A DNA stretch of 64,000 bases, from positions 46,294-110,293 of the forward strand of contig PMTM01000021.1 in assembly GCA_003167365.1 (NCBI GenBank), given 5' to 3'. Position 1 is the stretch's first letter; every line of letters begins with the position of its first letter. Below are positions 1 through 8,899 of the stretch, in pieces. The position numbers and the translations under genes were made by a program. The notes under the pieces were generated by a model. It was not told the DNA's origin. It worked only from the letters and a program-made list of their open reading frames with translations, and ran no database searches. The DNA is from Spartobacteria bacterium (GTDB lineage Bacteria > Verrucomicrobiota > Verrucomicrobiia > Chthoniobacterales > UBA10450).

Positions 1-1
1 G

Positions 2-1357
2 CAATCGATCCAGACGATCTACAACAAGGGATTGACCGGCATTTTTGGATCCGCCATCACTCTCATCGGCATCCTCGTGATCATGGTCCGGCTCGACTGG
101 CAACTAGCGTTGCTTTCACTGGGCATTGTTCCCCTGCTCCTCGGAACCATCTATTTCTTCGCGCATCGAATCCGCCGTGAATCAACCTTCATCCAGGAAC
201 AGGATAGCGCCATGCTCGCGCAGGCGCAGGAAGGTCTGAGCTCAATTCGGATGGTGCACGCGTTCGGCCGTGAAGAATGGGAGGTCCGTCAATTTCATCT
301 GCAGGCGCAGCAAAGCTTGCAGGCAAATCTGCGCCTCACCCTGACAAACGTGAACAGCACTCTCGTGATTAGCACGTTGGTTGCGCTTGGAACGGCGGCC
401 ATGTACTACGTGGGAACACTGCACGTGTTAGCCGGATCCCTAACCTTGGGATCGCTTCTTGTTTTTAGCACGTATCTCCTGATGCTTTATCAACCGCTCC
501 AGTCGCTCACCTACACCGCATGGGCGATGGAAGGCGCGACTGCCGGCGCAAAGCGTTGCTTCGAGGTGCTCGATCGCGAGGACGACGTCAAAGATTCTCC
601 GAACGCAATCGCGATCACGGAAACACAAGGAGCAATCGCGTTTCAAAGTGTTGGTTTCGGTTACTCGCAAGATCGACATGTGCTCCACGACATCGATCTA
701 CAGATTGCGACGAACCAGATCGTCGCTCTGGTCGGCGGAACCGGCGCGGGGAAGAGCACGCTCTTGAGTTTGGTTCCGCGGTTTTACGATCCCACCGCCG
801 GAGTTGTCTCACTCGACGGCCACAATTTGCGCGGGATCACAAAAAAATCTCTGCGCGACAAAATTGCCATCGTCTTGCAAGACACTTTGTTATTTTCTAC
901 GACCGTGCGCGAAAACATTGCTTATGGCCGTTCCGACGCGACCGAGGAGGAGATTGTCGATGCTGCTAAACGCGCTCAGGCTGACGATTTCATCCGCGAA
1001 CTGGCCAACGGCTACGACACGCCGGTGGGTGAACGCGGCGGACACTTGAGCGTAGGGCAACGGCAACGTATCGGAATTGCGCGCGCTTTTCTTAAAAATT
1101 CTCCGATCCTGCTGCTTGATGAACCAACCTCCGCGTTGGATCCCACAACGGAGGCTGCCATCATGGAAACGATCAAGGAACTCATGCGCGGCCGCACGAC
1201 GCTAATCGCTACGCATCGCCTCGCGACGATTCATCGTGTCGATCAAATCGTCGTCCTCGAACGCGGTCGAATCGCGGAGCAAGGTCGCGGTCCGGAACTG
1301 GTCGCGCGCGGTGGAGTTTACGCGAAGCTTTACGCGTCCGGGAATTATCCAACATGA
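2..1357 (+). CDS. ABC exporter, fused membrane and ATPase domains (5' truncated by window edge)
   Basis: This is the 3' part of an MsbA/LmrA-type half-transporter; the frame is open from the first base, so the true start lies outside the window. Counting residues from the TTG at base 32, hydrophobic segments lie near 8-45 and 115-160, followed by a nucleotide-binding domain with Walker [10 protein letters not shown] (235-243), Q-loop Gln283, signature LSVGQ (339-343), Walker B LLLDEPT and switch His395. The family exports lipids or hydrophobic compounds as dimers in the inner membrane; the substrate here cannot be read. Its last codons overlap the following acyltransferase by 4 bp, and the next genes are envelope-sugar enzymes, which makes a lipid or glycolipid substrate plausible by inference. 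Confidence 0.93.
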   Translation, partial: QSIQTIYNKGLTGIFGSAITLIGILVIMVRLDWQLALLSLGIVPLLLGTIYFFAHRIRRESTFIQEQDSAMLAQAQEGLSSIRMVHAFGREEWEVRQFHLQAQQSLQANLRLTLTNVNSTLVISTLVALGTAAMYYVGTLHVLAGSLTLGSLLVFSTYLLMLYQPLQSLTYTAWAMEGATAGAKRCFEVLDREDDVKDSPNAIAITETQGAIAFQSVGFGYSQDRHVLHDIDLQIATNQIVALVGGTGAGKSTLLSLVPRFYDPTAGVVSLDGHNLRGITKKSLRDKIAIVLQDTLLFSTTVRENIAYGRSDATEEEIVDAAKRAQADDFIRELANGYDTPVGERGGHLSVGQRQRIGIARAFLKNSPILLLDEPTSALDPTTEAAIMETIKELMRGRTTLIATHRLATIHRVDQIVVLERGRIAEQGRGPELVARGGVYAKLYASGNYPT

Positions 1358-1950
1358 GCAACGTGAAACAAGATCGACGTGTAGAAGACGATTGGTGGGC
1401 GCATCCAATTCCGCCAAACGTCCAATTTGGCGCAGGGTTTTATTGCGAGACCGCGCAAATATTTCGGTTTCTGCGCAACAAGAAAGCGGGTGCGGTCGTG
1501 CTGGGCGATTACGTTTCTTGTTACGCCGGATGCTCTTTTGCCATCGGCGAAAACGGCTGTTGCAAGGTTGGCGATTTCACCTTGCTCAATGGCGCCCTCC
1601 TTATGGCTGATGAAAGAATCGAGATTGGATCGCACTGTCTGATTTCCTGGAACGTTGGGATTGCCGATTCTGATTTTCATCCGCTCGAGCCAGCTCAGCG
1701 GCGGATTGATGCGCAGGCCGTTGCCCCGTTTTTCAAAGATCGCCCACCGCGACCCAAGCTGCGGACCGCGCCAGTAATTATCTCGGACAACGTCTGGATC
1801 GGTATGAACGCGATCATCCTCAAAGGCGTGACCATCGGTGAGAATTCAGTCGTGGCCGCCGGTTCCGTGGTGACGAAAAGCGTTCCACCCAACACGGTCG
1901 TAGCGGGAAATCCAGCAGAGGCGGTTAAGAAATTCGGCGACGAGAAGTGA
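1354..1950 (+). CDS. hexapeptide-repeat (LbetaH) acyltransferase
   Basis: A 198-residue protein whose second half carries isoleucine-patch hexapeptide repeats, for example [18 protein letters not shown] and [17 protein letters not shown], ending in the VVAGNPAE motif typical of the xenobiotic/maltose/WbbJ O-acetyltransferase group. These enzymes are trimeric left-handed beta-helix proteins that acetylate sugars or similar acceptors from acetyl-CoA. The ATG overlaps the stop of the ABC exporter (ATGA), so the two are probably translationally coupled. A glycosyltransferase follows 19 bp later, so a role in decorating a surface glycan is likely but inferred; the acceptor is unknown. Confidence 0.9.
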   Translation: MSNVKQDRRVEDDWWAHPIPPNVQFGAGFYCETAQIFRFLRNKKAGAVVLGDYVSCYAGCSFAIGENGCCKVGDFTLLNGALLMADERIEIGSHCLISWNVGIADSDFHPLEPAQRRIDAQAVAPFFKDRPPRPKLRTAPVIISDNVWIGMNAIILKGVTIGENSVVAAGSVVTKSVPPNTVVAGNPAEAVKKFGDEK

Positions 1951-1969
1951 TCGGCGCGTTTTCTTCTCA

Positions 1970-3142
1970 ATGAAACGCAAGCGCATCATCGTGATGGGCT
2001 TTATGGGATCGTGTCCGATCGCGGGTGTGATCTGGCAGCACGTGCACTACATTGTCGGACTGCAGCAACTCGGGCACGAGGTCTACTACATCGAGGATTC
2101 GGCGCGGCTGCCGTACAATCCTGAAACGTTCGAGGTAAACGACGAGTTCGATTACGCGGCGAAGATTCTTGCGCGGCTGGCAAGCGATTTTGGCTTTGAG
2201 AAACGCTGGGCTTATTGCGCGCGCTATCTGCCTAAAAATCCAACCGCGGGATTTTCAATAAAGAAAATCCGTCAACTGTATTCTGATGCCGACGCGATCC
2301 TGAATATTTGCGGCGCCCAGGAATTCAATGAAGATCTGGCGAAAAGCGATCGCGTCCTTTACGTGGAGAGCGATCCCGGCGTTGAGCAAATCAAGATCGA
2401 CAAGCGAACAAGATCGACAATCGATTATCTCGGCCGTCATCGCGCGCTCTTTACCTTCGGCGAAAACGTCGGCACGAAAAAGTTTCCCGTCCCGACTCAC
2501 GGTTTGAACTGGTTGCCGACGCGGCAGCCTGTTGTGACCGATTTGTGGAAAACGAATCATTCGCCATCGCGCGCAGCCGTTTTCACCTCAGTTGCGAACT
2601 GGTCGACGAGCGGGTTGAAAGACATCACCTGGCGCGGCGAGAAGTATCTTTGGAGCAAGTCGCGGGAATTTCTGCGCTTCGTGGCGGCGCCAAAGAAATC
2701 CGGCGAAACATTCGAGCTCGCAACCGATATCAAAGACAAAAAGATGCACGAGAAATTTTTACGGAACAACTGGCGATTCCGCTCGCCGCACGATTTGAGC
2801 GCCAATTACTGGCTCTATCGCAATTACATCCAACGATCAAAAGGTGAATTTACCGTTGCAAAAGATCAGTACGTTCGCCTCAACACGGCGTGGTTCAGCG
2901 ACCGCAGCGGTTGCTATCTCGCCGCCGGACGTCCAGTCATCATTCAGGAAACCGGATTCACCCAATATTACGGCACCGCCGGCGGTCTCTTCGCGTTTAG
3001 ATCGTTGAATGAAATTGTCGATGCCGTGAAAGAGATTAACGGCGATTACAAGAAACATTCCCGCGCCGCTCGTTCCGTCGCACGAGAGATATTCGAAGCG
3101 AAAACAGTTCTCAAGTCTCTTATCGATCGCGCAGGAATTTGA
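1970..3142 (+). CDS. glycosyltransferase-like protein (GT-B type, paralogue of the gene at 8900-10042)
   Basis: A 390-residue protein beginning with a basic stretch and a Rossmann-like strand (KRIIVMGFMGSCPIAG) and ending with a GT-B-like C-terminal part: WFSDRSGCYLAAGRPVI followed by an Glu-Thr-Gly-Phe turn and an A-R-x-V-A-R-E-I-F helix. In GT-B enzymes this region binds the donor nucleotide sugar. The same pattern (W-x-SDR...GRPVI-x-(E/Q)-(D/E)TG) occurs in the leftward gene at 8900-10042. The donor and acceptor are not deducible. It follows the acyltransferase closely, and a protease gene begins 51 bp downstream, so it may close a short envelope-glycan operon. Confidence 0.75.
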   Translation: MKRKRIIVMGFMGSCPIAGVIWQHVHYIVGLQQLGHEVYYIEDSARLPYNPETFEVNDEFDYAAKILARLASDFGFEKRWAYCARYLPKNPTAGFSIKKIRQLYSDADAILNICGAQEFNEDLAKSDRVLYVESDPGVEQIKIDKRTRSTIDYLGRHRALFTFGENVGTKKFPVPTHGLNWLPTRQPVVTDLWKTNHSPSRAAVFTSVANWSTSGLKDITWRGEKYLWSKSREFLRFVAAPKKSGETFELATDIKDKKMHEKFLRNNWRFRSPHDLSANYWLYRNYIQRSKGEFTVAKDQYVRLNTAWFSDRSGCYLAAGRPVIIQETGFTQYYGTAGGLFAFRSLNEIVDAVKEINGDYKKHSRAARSVAREIFEAKTVLKSLIDRAGI

Positions 3143-3193
3143 GCGGCGATTTGCTTTCTCGCCGCTTCGTTTCATCTTCTCGGACTTTACTCG

Positions 3194-4786
3194 ATGAAAC
3201 GTTATTACTTGTCGATCTTGCTCGTGGCGTTTTGCATCGCGCGGATCCAAGCGCAGCAGAGCACGCCACCGTCTTCATCGGCGCCGCCGAAACCCTTCGC
3301 CAAGCCGAGCGAACCGGCGCAAGCAATCGTTCCAGTTCCGGTCGGGCCGACGCGACCGAACGGCAAAATTCAAAACAGCTTGGTGCGAATTACGGTCACC
3401 GAGCAGGAGCCTGATTATCGGGCTCCGTGGAACTCCGGCGCGATCGGGCGCGGCGTCGGCGCGGGATTTGTGATTGACGGCAATCGCATCATGACCAACG
3501 CGCACGTCGTCAGCAACAGCCGCTACTTGACGGTCGAGCGCGACGGCGATCCGAACAAATATTCGGCCAAAGTTCTTTTTGTGGCGCACGATTGCGATCT
3601 CGCGCTCATCACAGTTTCCGCGCCGAATTTTTTCAAGAACATGACGCCGCTGCACCTTGGCGGAATTCCGGAATTGGAATCGGTTGTTTCCGCTTACGGT
3701 TATCCGATTGGCGGCGAGCGCATGTCGGTCACAACCGGGATCGTTTCGCGCATCGATTTTCAACTTTACACGCATTCGTCGATCGATCAGCACCTGGCCG
3801 TTCAAATCAGCGCGCAAATTAATCCGGGAAACAGCGGCGGACCGGTGATGCAGAATGCGAAAGTCGTGGGCGTCGCGTTTCAAGGATACAGCGGCGATGT
3901 CGCTCAAGGCGTCGCTTACATGATTCCGACTCCGGTAATCCGGCGTTTCCTCAAAGATATCGAGGACGGGCATTACGATCGATATGTCGATCTTGGAATG
4001 ACCTACTCGAAATTGCAGAACCCGGCGCAACGCCGTTTTCTCGGATTGAAAGACGACGACCGCGGCATCCTCGTGAGCACGGTCGTGGCAGCGGGCCCTT
4101 GCGCGAAAAGCATACGCACCGGCGACGTTCTTCTTGCCATCGACGGTCGCCCGATTGCGAGCGACGGGAACGTGGAACTTGACGGCGATCGCGTCGAGAT
4201 GCCGGAGGTGGTAGAACGGAAATTCAAAGGCGACACGGTAAAACTCGATATCTGGCGCGACAAGCAGTCGATGAGCGTGAAGATCGAGCTCACAACGGTG
4301 TGGCCCTTTCTTATTCAAGGACATAGCTACGATGTTCGGCCGCGTTATGTGGTTTACGCCGGTCTGCTCTTCCAGCCGCTCAATCTTGATTTGATCGACG
4401 CTTATCAACCGAACGATCTGCGCATCCGCCATTTCTTCGACTATTTTGTTAATGAGCAAATCTACCTGGAACATCCGGAGGTAATTCTGCTCACCAATAT
4501 TTTGCCCGACTCGATCAATACCTACCTGACGCCGTATCGCGGCGGAATTGTCGACGAGATCAACGGCAAGAAAATCCGTACGCTGGATGAACTGGCTAAA
4601 ACATTCGCGGAAACGCCGGAACGCTTTGTTATCAAAATGGTCGGCGACGGTCCCCCGCTCGTGCTTGATCCGAAACAAGTGGAAGCGGCCCGCGAGCGAA
4701 TCATGAAGCGTTACAACGTGATTGCCGAGCAGAACCTCGAAGAGCAACCAATTGCGACGCCACCGGAAGACCAGAAGAAGATCTAA
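3194..4786 (+). CDS. periplasmic trypsin-like serine protease with PDZ domains (DEG9/HtrA-like)
   Basis: 530 residues. An N-terminal signal sequence (about 1-20, ending ARIQA) is followed by a Pro/Ser-rich linker and a trypsin-like domain with an intact triad: His104 in TNAHVV, Asp135 in CDLAL, Ser214 in NPGNSGGPV. A PDZ domain (about 270-365, around GILVSTVVAAGPCAKSI) and a second divergent PDZ-like region follow; the linker with YVVYAGLLFQPL and the C-terminal GGIVDEINGKKI resemble plant DEG9/DEG10 rather than E. coli DegP. The expected role is degradation of damaged envelope proteins. It is followed after 2 bp by a catalytically degenerate copy, so the two are surely co-transcribed. Confidence 0.9.
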   Translation: MKRYYLSILLVAFCIARIQAQQSTPPSSSAPPKPFAKPSEPAQAIVPVPVGPTRPNGKIQNSLVRITVTEQEPDYRAPWNSGAIGRGVGAGFVIDGNRIMTNAHVVSNSRYLTVERDGDPNKYSAKVLFVAHDCDLALITVSAPNFFKNMTPLHLGGIPELESVVSAYGYPIGGERMSVTTGIVSRIDFQLYTHSSIDQHLAVQISAQINPGNSGGPVMQNAKVVGVAFQGYSGDVAQGVAYMIPTPVIRRFLKDIEDGHYDRYVDLGMTYSKLQNPAQRRFLGLKDDDRGILVSTVVAAGPCAKSIRTGDVLLAIDGRPIASDGNVELDGDRVEMPEVVERKFKGDTVKLDIWRDKQSMSVKIELTTVWPFLIQGHSYDVRPRYVVYAGLLFQPLNLDLIDAYQPNDLRIRHFFDYFVNEQIYLEHPEVILLTNILPDSINTYLTPYRGGIVDEINGKKIRTLDELAKTFAETPERFVIKMVGDGPPLVLDPKQVEAARERIMKRYNVIAEQNLEEQPIATPPEDQKKI

Positions 4787-4788
4787 AG

Positions 4789-6285
4789 ATGCGAAGAACC
4801 GCGATTATTGCGTTTGGGCTTTTGGCGACGTGCACGTGCGTTGTGGCAAAGAAGGAGCCGGCCCTACCCGCCGCGACGACCAAACCCAAGGTGGTTTCAC
4901 TTGTTCGCGTGAATGTGACCGGGCAGTCTTATGATTACTTTCGGCCCTGGCAAAAGCGGGCGCCGTTTTCGAAACGGGCCCTCGGCGCGGTCTTGCCGCA
5001 GGGCCGTGTACTCGTGACCGCGGACTTGGTTGCAAATCAAAACTACGTGGAGCTCGAACGGGCCGAGTCCGGAGAAAAAATCGCCGCTAATGTTCAGGTG
5101 ATCGATTACGAAGCAAACCTGGCTTTGCTCGAGCCGGTGGACAAAAAATTCCTCGATGGAATCACACCGCTGGAGGTCGGGCTCGATACGGTCGTGGGCG
5201 ATCGGCTCGCGGCCTGGCAATTGGAACAAACCGGTGCGCTGGTGGTGACGGAAGGCCTGGTGACGAGTGTGCAAATGATGCACTACCCGATCGAGATCGG
5301 GCAGTTTCTCGCTTACCGCATGAGCATCTCGATGCAGTATCGCGACAACAGTTACACGGTGCCCCTGGTCAAGAACAACAAACTAGCTGGACTGTTGCTG
5401 CGCTACGACTCGCGTTCGCAAGTTCTCGACGTCATTCCCGGCCCGATCATCATGCATTTCTTGAAGGAAGCCGGGAGCGAACAGTACCGCGGATTTCCCT
5501 CGATTGGTTTTTCCTTTTTCCCAACGCGCGACCCGCAACTGCGGAGCTTCGCAGGCCAAACCGGAAAGCCCGCTGGAGTTTATGTCACAAGTGTGGATCC
5601 AAACACCTCGACGGTAAAAGCCGGGCTGCAGGTTGGCGATATTGTCACGGCCATCGGCAACAACGAGATCGACCAGAACGGCAATTATGTCGATCCACTT
5701 TACGGCAAGATCGAGTTTACCAACTTGCTCACCGCTCATGCCTATCCCGGTGATTCCGTAACAGTTCACGTTCAACGCAACGGAAAGCCGATGCAGTTGA
5801 ATCTCACGCTCGAGCACCGATCGACGAAAGATTACGTCGTCCCGCCTTATAATCTCGATCAGCCGCCGTCTTACTACGTCCTTGGAGGAATGATTTTCCA
5901 GGAATTGTCTCGCCAATATTTGAAGGAATGGGGCGCTAACTGGGTCAAGGACGCGCCGCAAAGATTTGTTTATCTCGACCGATTCCAATCCGAGCTTTTT
6001 CCTGAAGGCAACCACAAGATCGTGATCGTGAGTCAGGTCCTCCCGACCAACGCCACCGTTGGATATGAGGAACTGATGTATCTAACCGTGACCAAGGTGA
6101 ACGGAAAAGAGATCAAGTCGCTTGCCGATCTCGCGGCGGCGGTAAAGCAACCGATCGACGGTTTTATCAAAATCGAGACGGAGGAAGATCCAAAGCAAAT
6201 TGAACTCGATGCGGCGGAAGTGGAAGCCGAAGCGCCTAAGCTTCAGCAGAACTACGGAATATCTTCCCTGCAACGCTTGGATTAA
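4789..6285 (+). CDS. DEG9-like protease homologue lacking the catalytic triad (pseudoprotease)
   Basis: 498 residues with the same layout as the preceding gene: signal sequence (about 1-20), trypsin-like fold, PDZ (about 250-340, GVYVTSVDPNTSTVKAGL) and the C-terminal DEG9-like domain (YYVLGGMIFQELSRQYL, VSQVLPTNATVGYEEL). Aligned without gaps to its neighbour, catalytic His104 becomes Asp79 (VLVTADLV), Asp135 becomes Asn110 (EANLALL), and the oxyanion motif GNSGGP becomes DNSYTVP with only a Ser (188) retained. It should therefore be inactive as a serine protease. Likely roles are substrate or PDZ-ligand binding, or regulation of the active partner; this is inference. The reading frame is intact, which argues against simple decay. 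Confidence 0.88.
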   Translation: MRRTAIIAFGLLATCTCVVAKKEPALPAATTKPKVVSLVRVNVTGQSYDYFRPWQKRAPFSKRALGAVLPQGRVLVTADLVANQNYVELERAESGEKIAANVQVIDYEANLALLEPVDKKFLDGITPLEVGLDTVVGDRLAAWQLEQTGALVVTEGLVTSVQMMHYPIEIGQFLAYRMSISMQYRDNSYTVPLVKNNKLAGLLLRYDSRSQVLDVIPGPIIMHFLKEAGSEQYRGFPSIGFSFFPTRDPQLRSFAGQTGKPAGVYVTSVDPNTSTVKAGLQVGDIVTAIGNNEIDQNGNYVDPLYGKIEFTNLLTAHAYPGDSVTVHVQRNGKPMQLNLTLEHRSTKDYVVPPYNLDQPPSYYVLGGMIFQELSRQYLKEWGANWVKDAPQRFVYLDRFQSELFPEGNHKIVIVSQVLPTNATVGYEELMYLTVTKVNGKEIKSLADLAAAVKQPIDGFIKIETEEDPKQIELDAAEVEAEAPKLQQNYGISSLQRLD

Positions 6286-6330
6286 ATTTCAGGCTGCGAT
6301 CGGGATAATCGGATACCGCGCGACGATTGC

Positions 6331-7752
6331 CTAGTGGTTCGTTCGCGTTGGACGTCGATCGGATAAAAACCTGGTGACTTCTTCGGTATACGTTTCGAAC
6401 GGATCGCCCATGACCAGGAAATCCCGGCTGTCGTAGGCGATGGAGTCCCAGTTAATCACGTAAGGGTGGTCACCTTTTTGAAAACGTGCAATCGCCACCG
6501 CGCGTCCCGCTGCTCGTGTGTTGAACGGCGCCTGGTGCATCGCCTCCTGCCGCCGAACGTTGTTGTTCCATTCGCCGATTCGTTTGCCGGGAGTAACGCC
6601 AAAGAAAAGTCCCTTCGCCGGATTAATGTTGTGATATTCCAAATCCAGACTCTGCAAGGCCGGATCGTCCCATTTCAAATGTTCCGTCTCCATGAATGCT
6701 TCGAGCAGCCATTTCTTCGTAATCCAATCCACGCCGCCGATCAGGGCCTGATGATTCCGTTCGAGCGCCTCGAGCGTAAAACTCCAGCTCTCCAGTAGCC
6801 AATCGACTTCCGCGCCGCTCCCTCGAAGATGTTTCAGTGCGAGCTCGTGGAATTGCCACTGGACATCGAGCGCGCCCATCGTTTTGCCGTTTTCAAGATG
6901 GACAATCCAGCGTCCAGTCGGATCCCGTGAAATGTCGCGAGTGCTTTGCACGGCGTCGTTGAGGATCAAGTTTCGTGGCAGTCGGCCGTCCTCCAGCAGC
7001 GACAGAACGCACGCCGTCGTGCCGATCTTTAGCGCGGTCGCGAACGGACTCATGTTCGAATCGCCGATGAGCAGATGCAGCCGGCGATACTTGCGATAGT
7101 CGGCCAGCGGCTCGTCACGCGCGTTGATGATCGCGCGATTGAACTGCACCCACTGGTAGATGTCGTTCACGATATGATCCGCGCGCTGGCTTAATTGAAA
7201 ATCGACATGCGCCTCTTGCGGCGGCGGCTCAAAGTCGAACGCGAGCGGGTTGGCTTGCCCGACGCGTCCGGCGCCGGTGAAGATTTGTCTGGTCGCAAGG
7301 AACGTGAGCAGCGTCCCTAACACCGGCGGAGTGAATTGCGCTTCGCGCTTCATCAAATAATTCTCGTGGCAGCCAAATGTGGCGCCGGTGTGATGATCGA
7401 TGTTGTTCTTGATGAACGATACCTGGTCGGCGCCGCCAAGAGCCTCCAGCGACGATTGCAACAGATCGTCCCCCGCCAGCTCGTAGGTCACGAGATCGCG
7501 CAAATGCAGGCATTCGGGCGACGCGTATTCGATGTGCCCCATATCGAGATAAAGACGGCCGCCGTTGAGAAGGAATCCGCCATTGCCCGGCGGCTCTTCG
7601 TAATCGCGGTAGTGCAGGTCGATCGTTCCGGCCTTGGCCGTGCGAAACAAATAATTCTTAACCTTGGCCGGCCAAAGATCGGAGCTAAGGTGCGCCTCCT
7701 CTTCGCTCGCCAGGCATCCGTATTCGGTCTCGATCCCAACGATCCGATCCAT
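6331..7752 (-). CDS. pafA: PafA/Dop family enzyme, probably prokaryotic ubiquitin-like protein (Pup/UBact) ligase
   Basis: 473 residues of the carboxylate-amine ligase superfamily. It starts with GIETEYG (Glu8, Glu10, metal/ATP ligands) and has LYLDMGHIEYASPE with the candidate catalytic base Asp70, then ARDEPLADYRKYRRLH and IGDSNMSPFATALKIG, all hallmarks of PafA and Dop. The roughly 55-residue spacing between the first two motifs is closer to PafA than to Dop, whose extra loop lengthens it, and the C-terminal DPFETYTEEVTRFL resembles the PafA end. PafA joins the C-terminal Glu of Pup to lysines on proteins destined for the proteasome. No pup, dop or proteasome gene is visible within the window; outside Actinobacteria such systems are known from some Gram-negatives (UBact). 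Dop-like activity is not excluded. Confidence 0.85.
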   Translation of the reverse strand: MDRIVGIETEYGCLASEEEAHLSSDLWPAKVKNYLFRTAKAGTIDLHYRDYEEPPGNGGFLLNGGRLYLDMGHIEYASPECLHLRDLVTYELAGDDLLQSSLEALGGADQVSFIKNNIDHHTGATFGCHENYLMKREAQFTPPVLGTLLTFLATRQIFTGAGRVGQANPLAFDFEPPPQEAHVDFQLSQRADHIVNDIYQWVQFNRAIINARDEPLADYRKYRRLHLLIGDSNMSPFATALKIGTTACVLSLLEDGRLPRNLILNDAVQSTRDISRDPTGRWIVHLENGKTMGALDVQWQFHELALKHLRGSGAEVDWLLESWSFTLEALERNHQALIGGVDWITKKWLLEAFMETEHLKWDDPALQSLDLEYHNINPAKGLFFGVTPGKRIGEWNNNVRRQEAMHQAPFNTRAAGRAVAIARFQKGDHPYVINWDSIAYDSRDFLVMGDPFETYTEEVTRFLSDRRPTRTNH

Positions 7753-7848
7753 TGCCAGCGAGCATCCGCGAAGAGCGCGACGCCGACAAGAGCAGTTTGT
7801 AGCGGGAGCTTGAATTCACGGGCGAAAAAGGAAAGAATCCACCGCTTC

Positions 7849-8283
7849 ATGAACAAGTTTCCCGTGCGCAGCCCATTTCACAGAGTCGAGGGCTTGGTCT
7901 ATTTCGGGCGCGTGCTCGATAAGATTCGTGCGCATGCGAAAGGACAGTTGCATCCGGATTATCAGCCCAATCTCGGCAAAGGCTTCGACCAGCTTTGCGT
8001 GGCCTTCTTGCGCGTGAATTACGATCAACTTGCCGAACGGGTGAAACAAGGCGGCACCGACGAAGAGATTCTGCATTGGTGTTTTAGCATGGGACGCCAG
8101 CCATCCGAGGATGAGGTTTATGTTTGGAACGAGTTCATGCGCAAACGGGGCTGGAACGACGAAGTGTCCGAGACTCTTAAGCGCCGCAAAAAGGAAGCCG
8201 GCATGGCGGGCCGATCCGAGATTGAAACGATGTTCGCCTTTATCGACGCCGACGAAGGGCGTTCGCCCGTGACTTCGCACTAA
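7849..8283 (+). CDS. DUF5069 domain protein
   Basis: 144 residues that match the DUF5069 pattern throughout: RSPFHRVEGLVYFGRVLDKI, then LGKGFDQLCVAFLRVNYDQL, LHWCFSMGRQPSEDEVYVWN, MRKRGWNDE and a C-terminal FIDADEGR. The family is small, soluble and of unknown function, common in Verrucomicrobiota and related groups. The ATG at 7849 was chosen because the family begins with the RSP-x-x-x-V-x-G-x-V-YFGR block; the frame is open far upstream but that portion overlaps PafA on the other strand and has no family similarity. It is divergent from pafA with a 96-bp gap that probably holds both promoters. Confidence 0.85.
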   Translation: MNKFPVRSPFHRVEGLVYFGRVLDKIRAHAKGQLHPDYQPNLGKGFDQLCVAFLRVNYDQLAERVKQGGTDEEILHWCFSMGRQPSEDEVYVWNEFMRKRGWNDEVSETLKRRKKEAGMAGRSEIETMFAFIDADEGRSPVTSH

Positions 8284-8369
8284 ATTAAGAAGGCAGTGGT
8301 AGAGGCGCGGGTCCTCACGCGGAGGCTCCTTTGCGGCGAGGACAGCCGCCTTTATACCATCTAGAATAG

Positions 8370-8528
8370 CTATGGCACCGGTGCCGGTGTCATTACCGGG
8401 TTCGGCGGCGGTGGCGGCTCCATCCGATAATCGATGAATTTCCAAACCGCGATCACAACCAGGACAACCACAACTGTGGCAATCCAGTAACGCACAGGCG
8501 AGATGTGCTTCTCATCGCCCTTCTCCAT
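8370..8528 (-). CDS. small single-span membrane protein, 52 residues
   Basis: A short reading frame: a charged N-terminus (MEKGDEKHISPVRYW), one strongly hydrophobic helix of about 15 residues (IATVVVVLVVIAVW, 16-29), a basic KFIDYR border and a Pro-rich tail. The positive residues favour neither orientation decisively. It starts 8 bp after the stop of the pterin dehydratase gene with AGGAC about seven bases before the ATG, so it is probably translated as the second gene of that transcript. I do not recognise a family. Confidence rests on the hydrophobic helix, good spacing and ribosome-binding site. Confidence 0.6.
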   Translation of the reverse strand: MEKGDEKHISPVRYWIATVVVVLVVIAVWKFIDYRMEPPPPPNPVMTPAPVP

Positions 8529-8536
8529 CGCGCGTC

Positions 8537-8821
8537 CTACTCAGCCAGCGTGTCGATCCGTTCCGCGAGAGCGAAATCGAGTTCCGTTAGGCCGCCTTTG
8601 CTGTGCGTCGAGAGAACCAGGCGCACTTTGTTGTAGCGAATATCGATGTCGGGATGATGCTCCTCGTCCTCGGCCACTTCCGCGATGGCATTCACAAAGT
8701 CGATGGCGTCGGCGAAGTCGTCGAACTCGAACGTGCGTTCGATGTGCTTCTTCTCCAGTTCCCATTCCGGGACTTTCTTCAGGCGGACTTTTGCGTCACT
8801 CGCTTTGATCAGATCAGCCAT
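8537..8821 (-). CDS. phhB: 4a-hydroxytetrahydrobiopterin dehydratase (pterin-4a-carbinolamine dehydratase)
   Basis: 94 residues, the usual length for the PCD/DCoH family. The diagnostic EEHHPDIDIRYNKVRL stretch (about residues 52-67) contains the two catalytic histidines, and THSKGGLTELDFALAERID forms the conserved last strand and helix. The enzyme dehydrates 4a-hydroxytetrahydropterin so that the cofactor of aromatic amino acid hydroxylases or a molybdopterin-related cofactor can be recycled. No hydroxylase gene is present in the window, so its metabolic partner is unknown here. The gene is transcribed leftward, followed 8 bp later by the small membrane protein. Confidence 0.93.
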   Translation of the reverse strand: MADLIKASDAKVRLKKVPEWELEKKHIERTFEFDDFADAIDFVNAIAEVAEDEEHHPDIDIRYNKVRLVLSTHSKGGLTELDFALAERIDTLAE

Positions 8822-8899
8822 AACGGGACAACGAGTAACATCCCAAGACCGTTTTGCAATGGCGAATCAAGCCTCTTTTTTCAGTGCCCGTATTCAGGG

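Noticed and set aside
3275..4747. 490-codon open frame on the minus strand opposite the DEG9-like protease
   Set aside because: It is a mirror of the high-GC coding bias of the gene on the plus strand; its translation is rich in Arg/His with no domain and no start context.
6331..7752. Calling the Pup-family enzyme Dop (deamidase/depupylase)
   Set aside because: The distance between the first Glu motif and the Asp motif and the C-terminal end favour PafA; Dop is kept only as an alternative.
7336..7848. Long plus-strand extension of the DUF5069 frame
   Set aside because: It overlaps the well-supported PafA gene on the other strand and shows no family similarity; DUF5069 begins at 7849.
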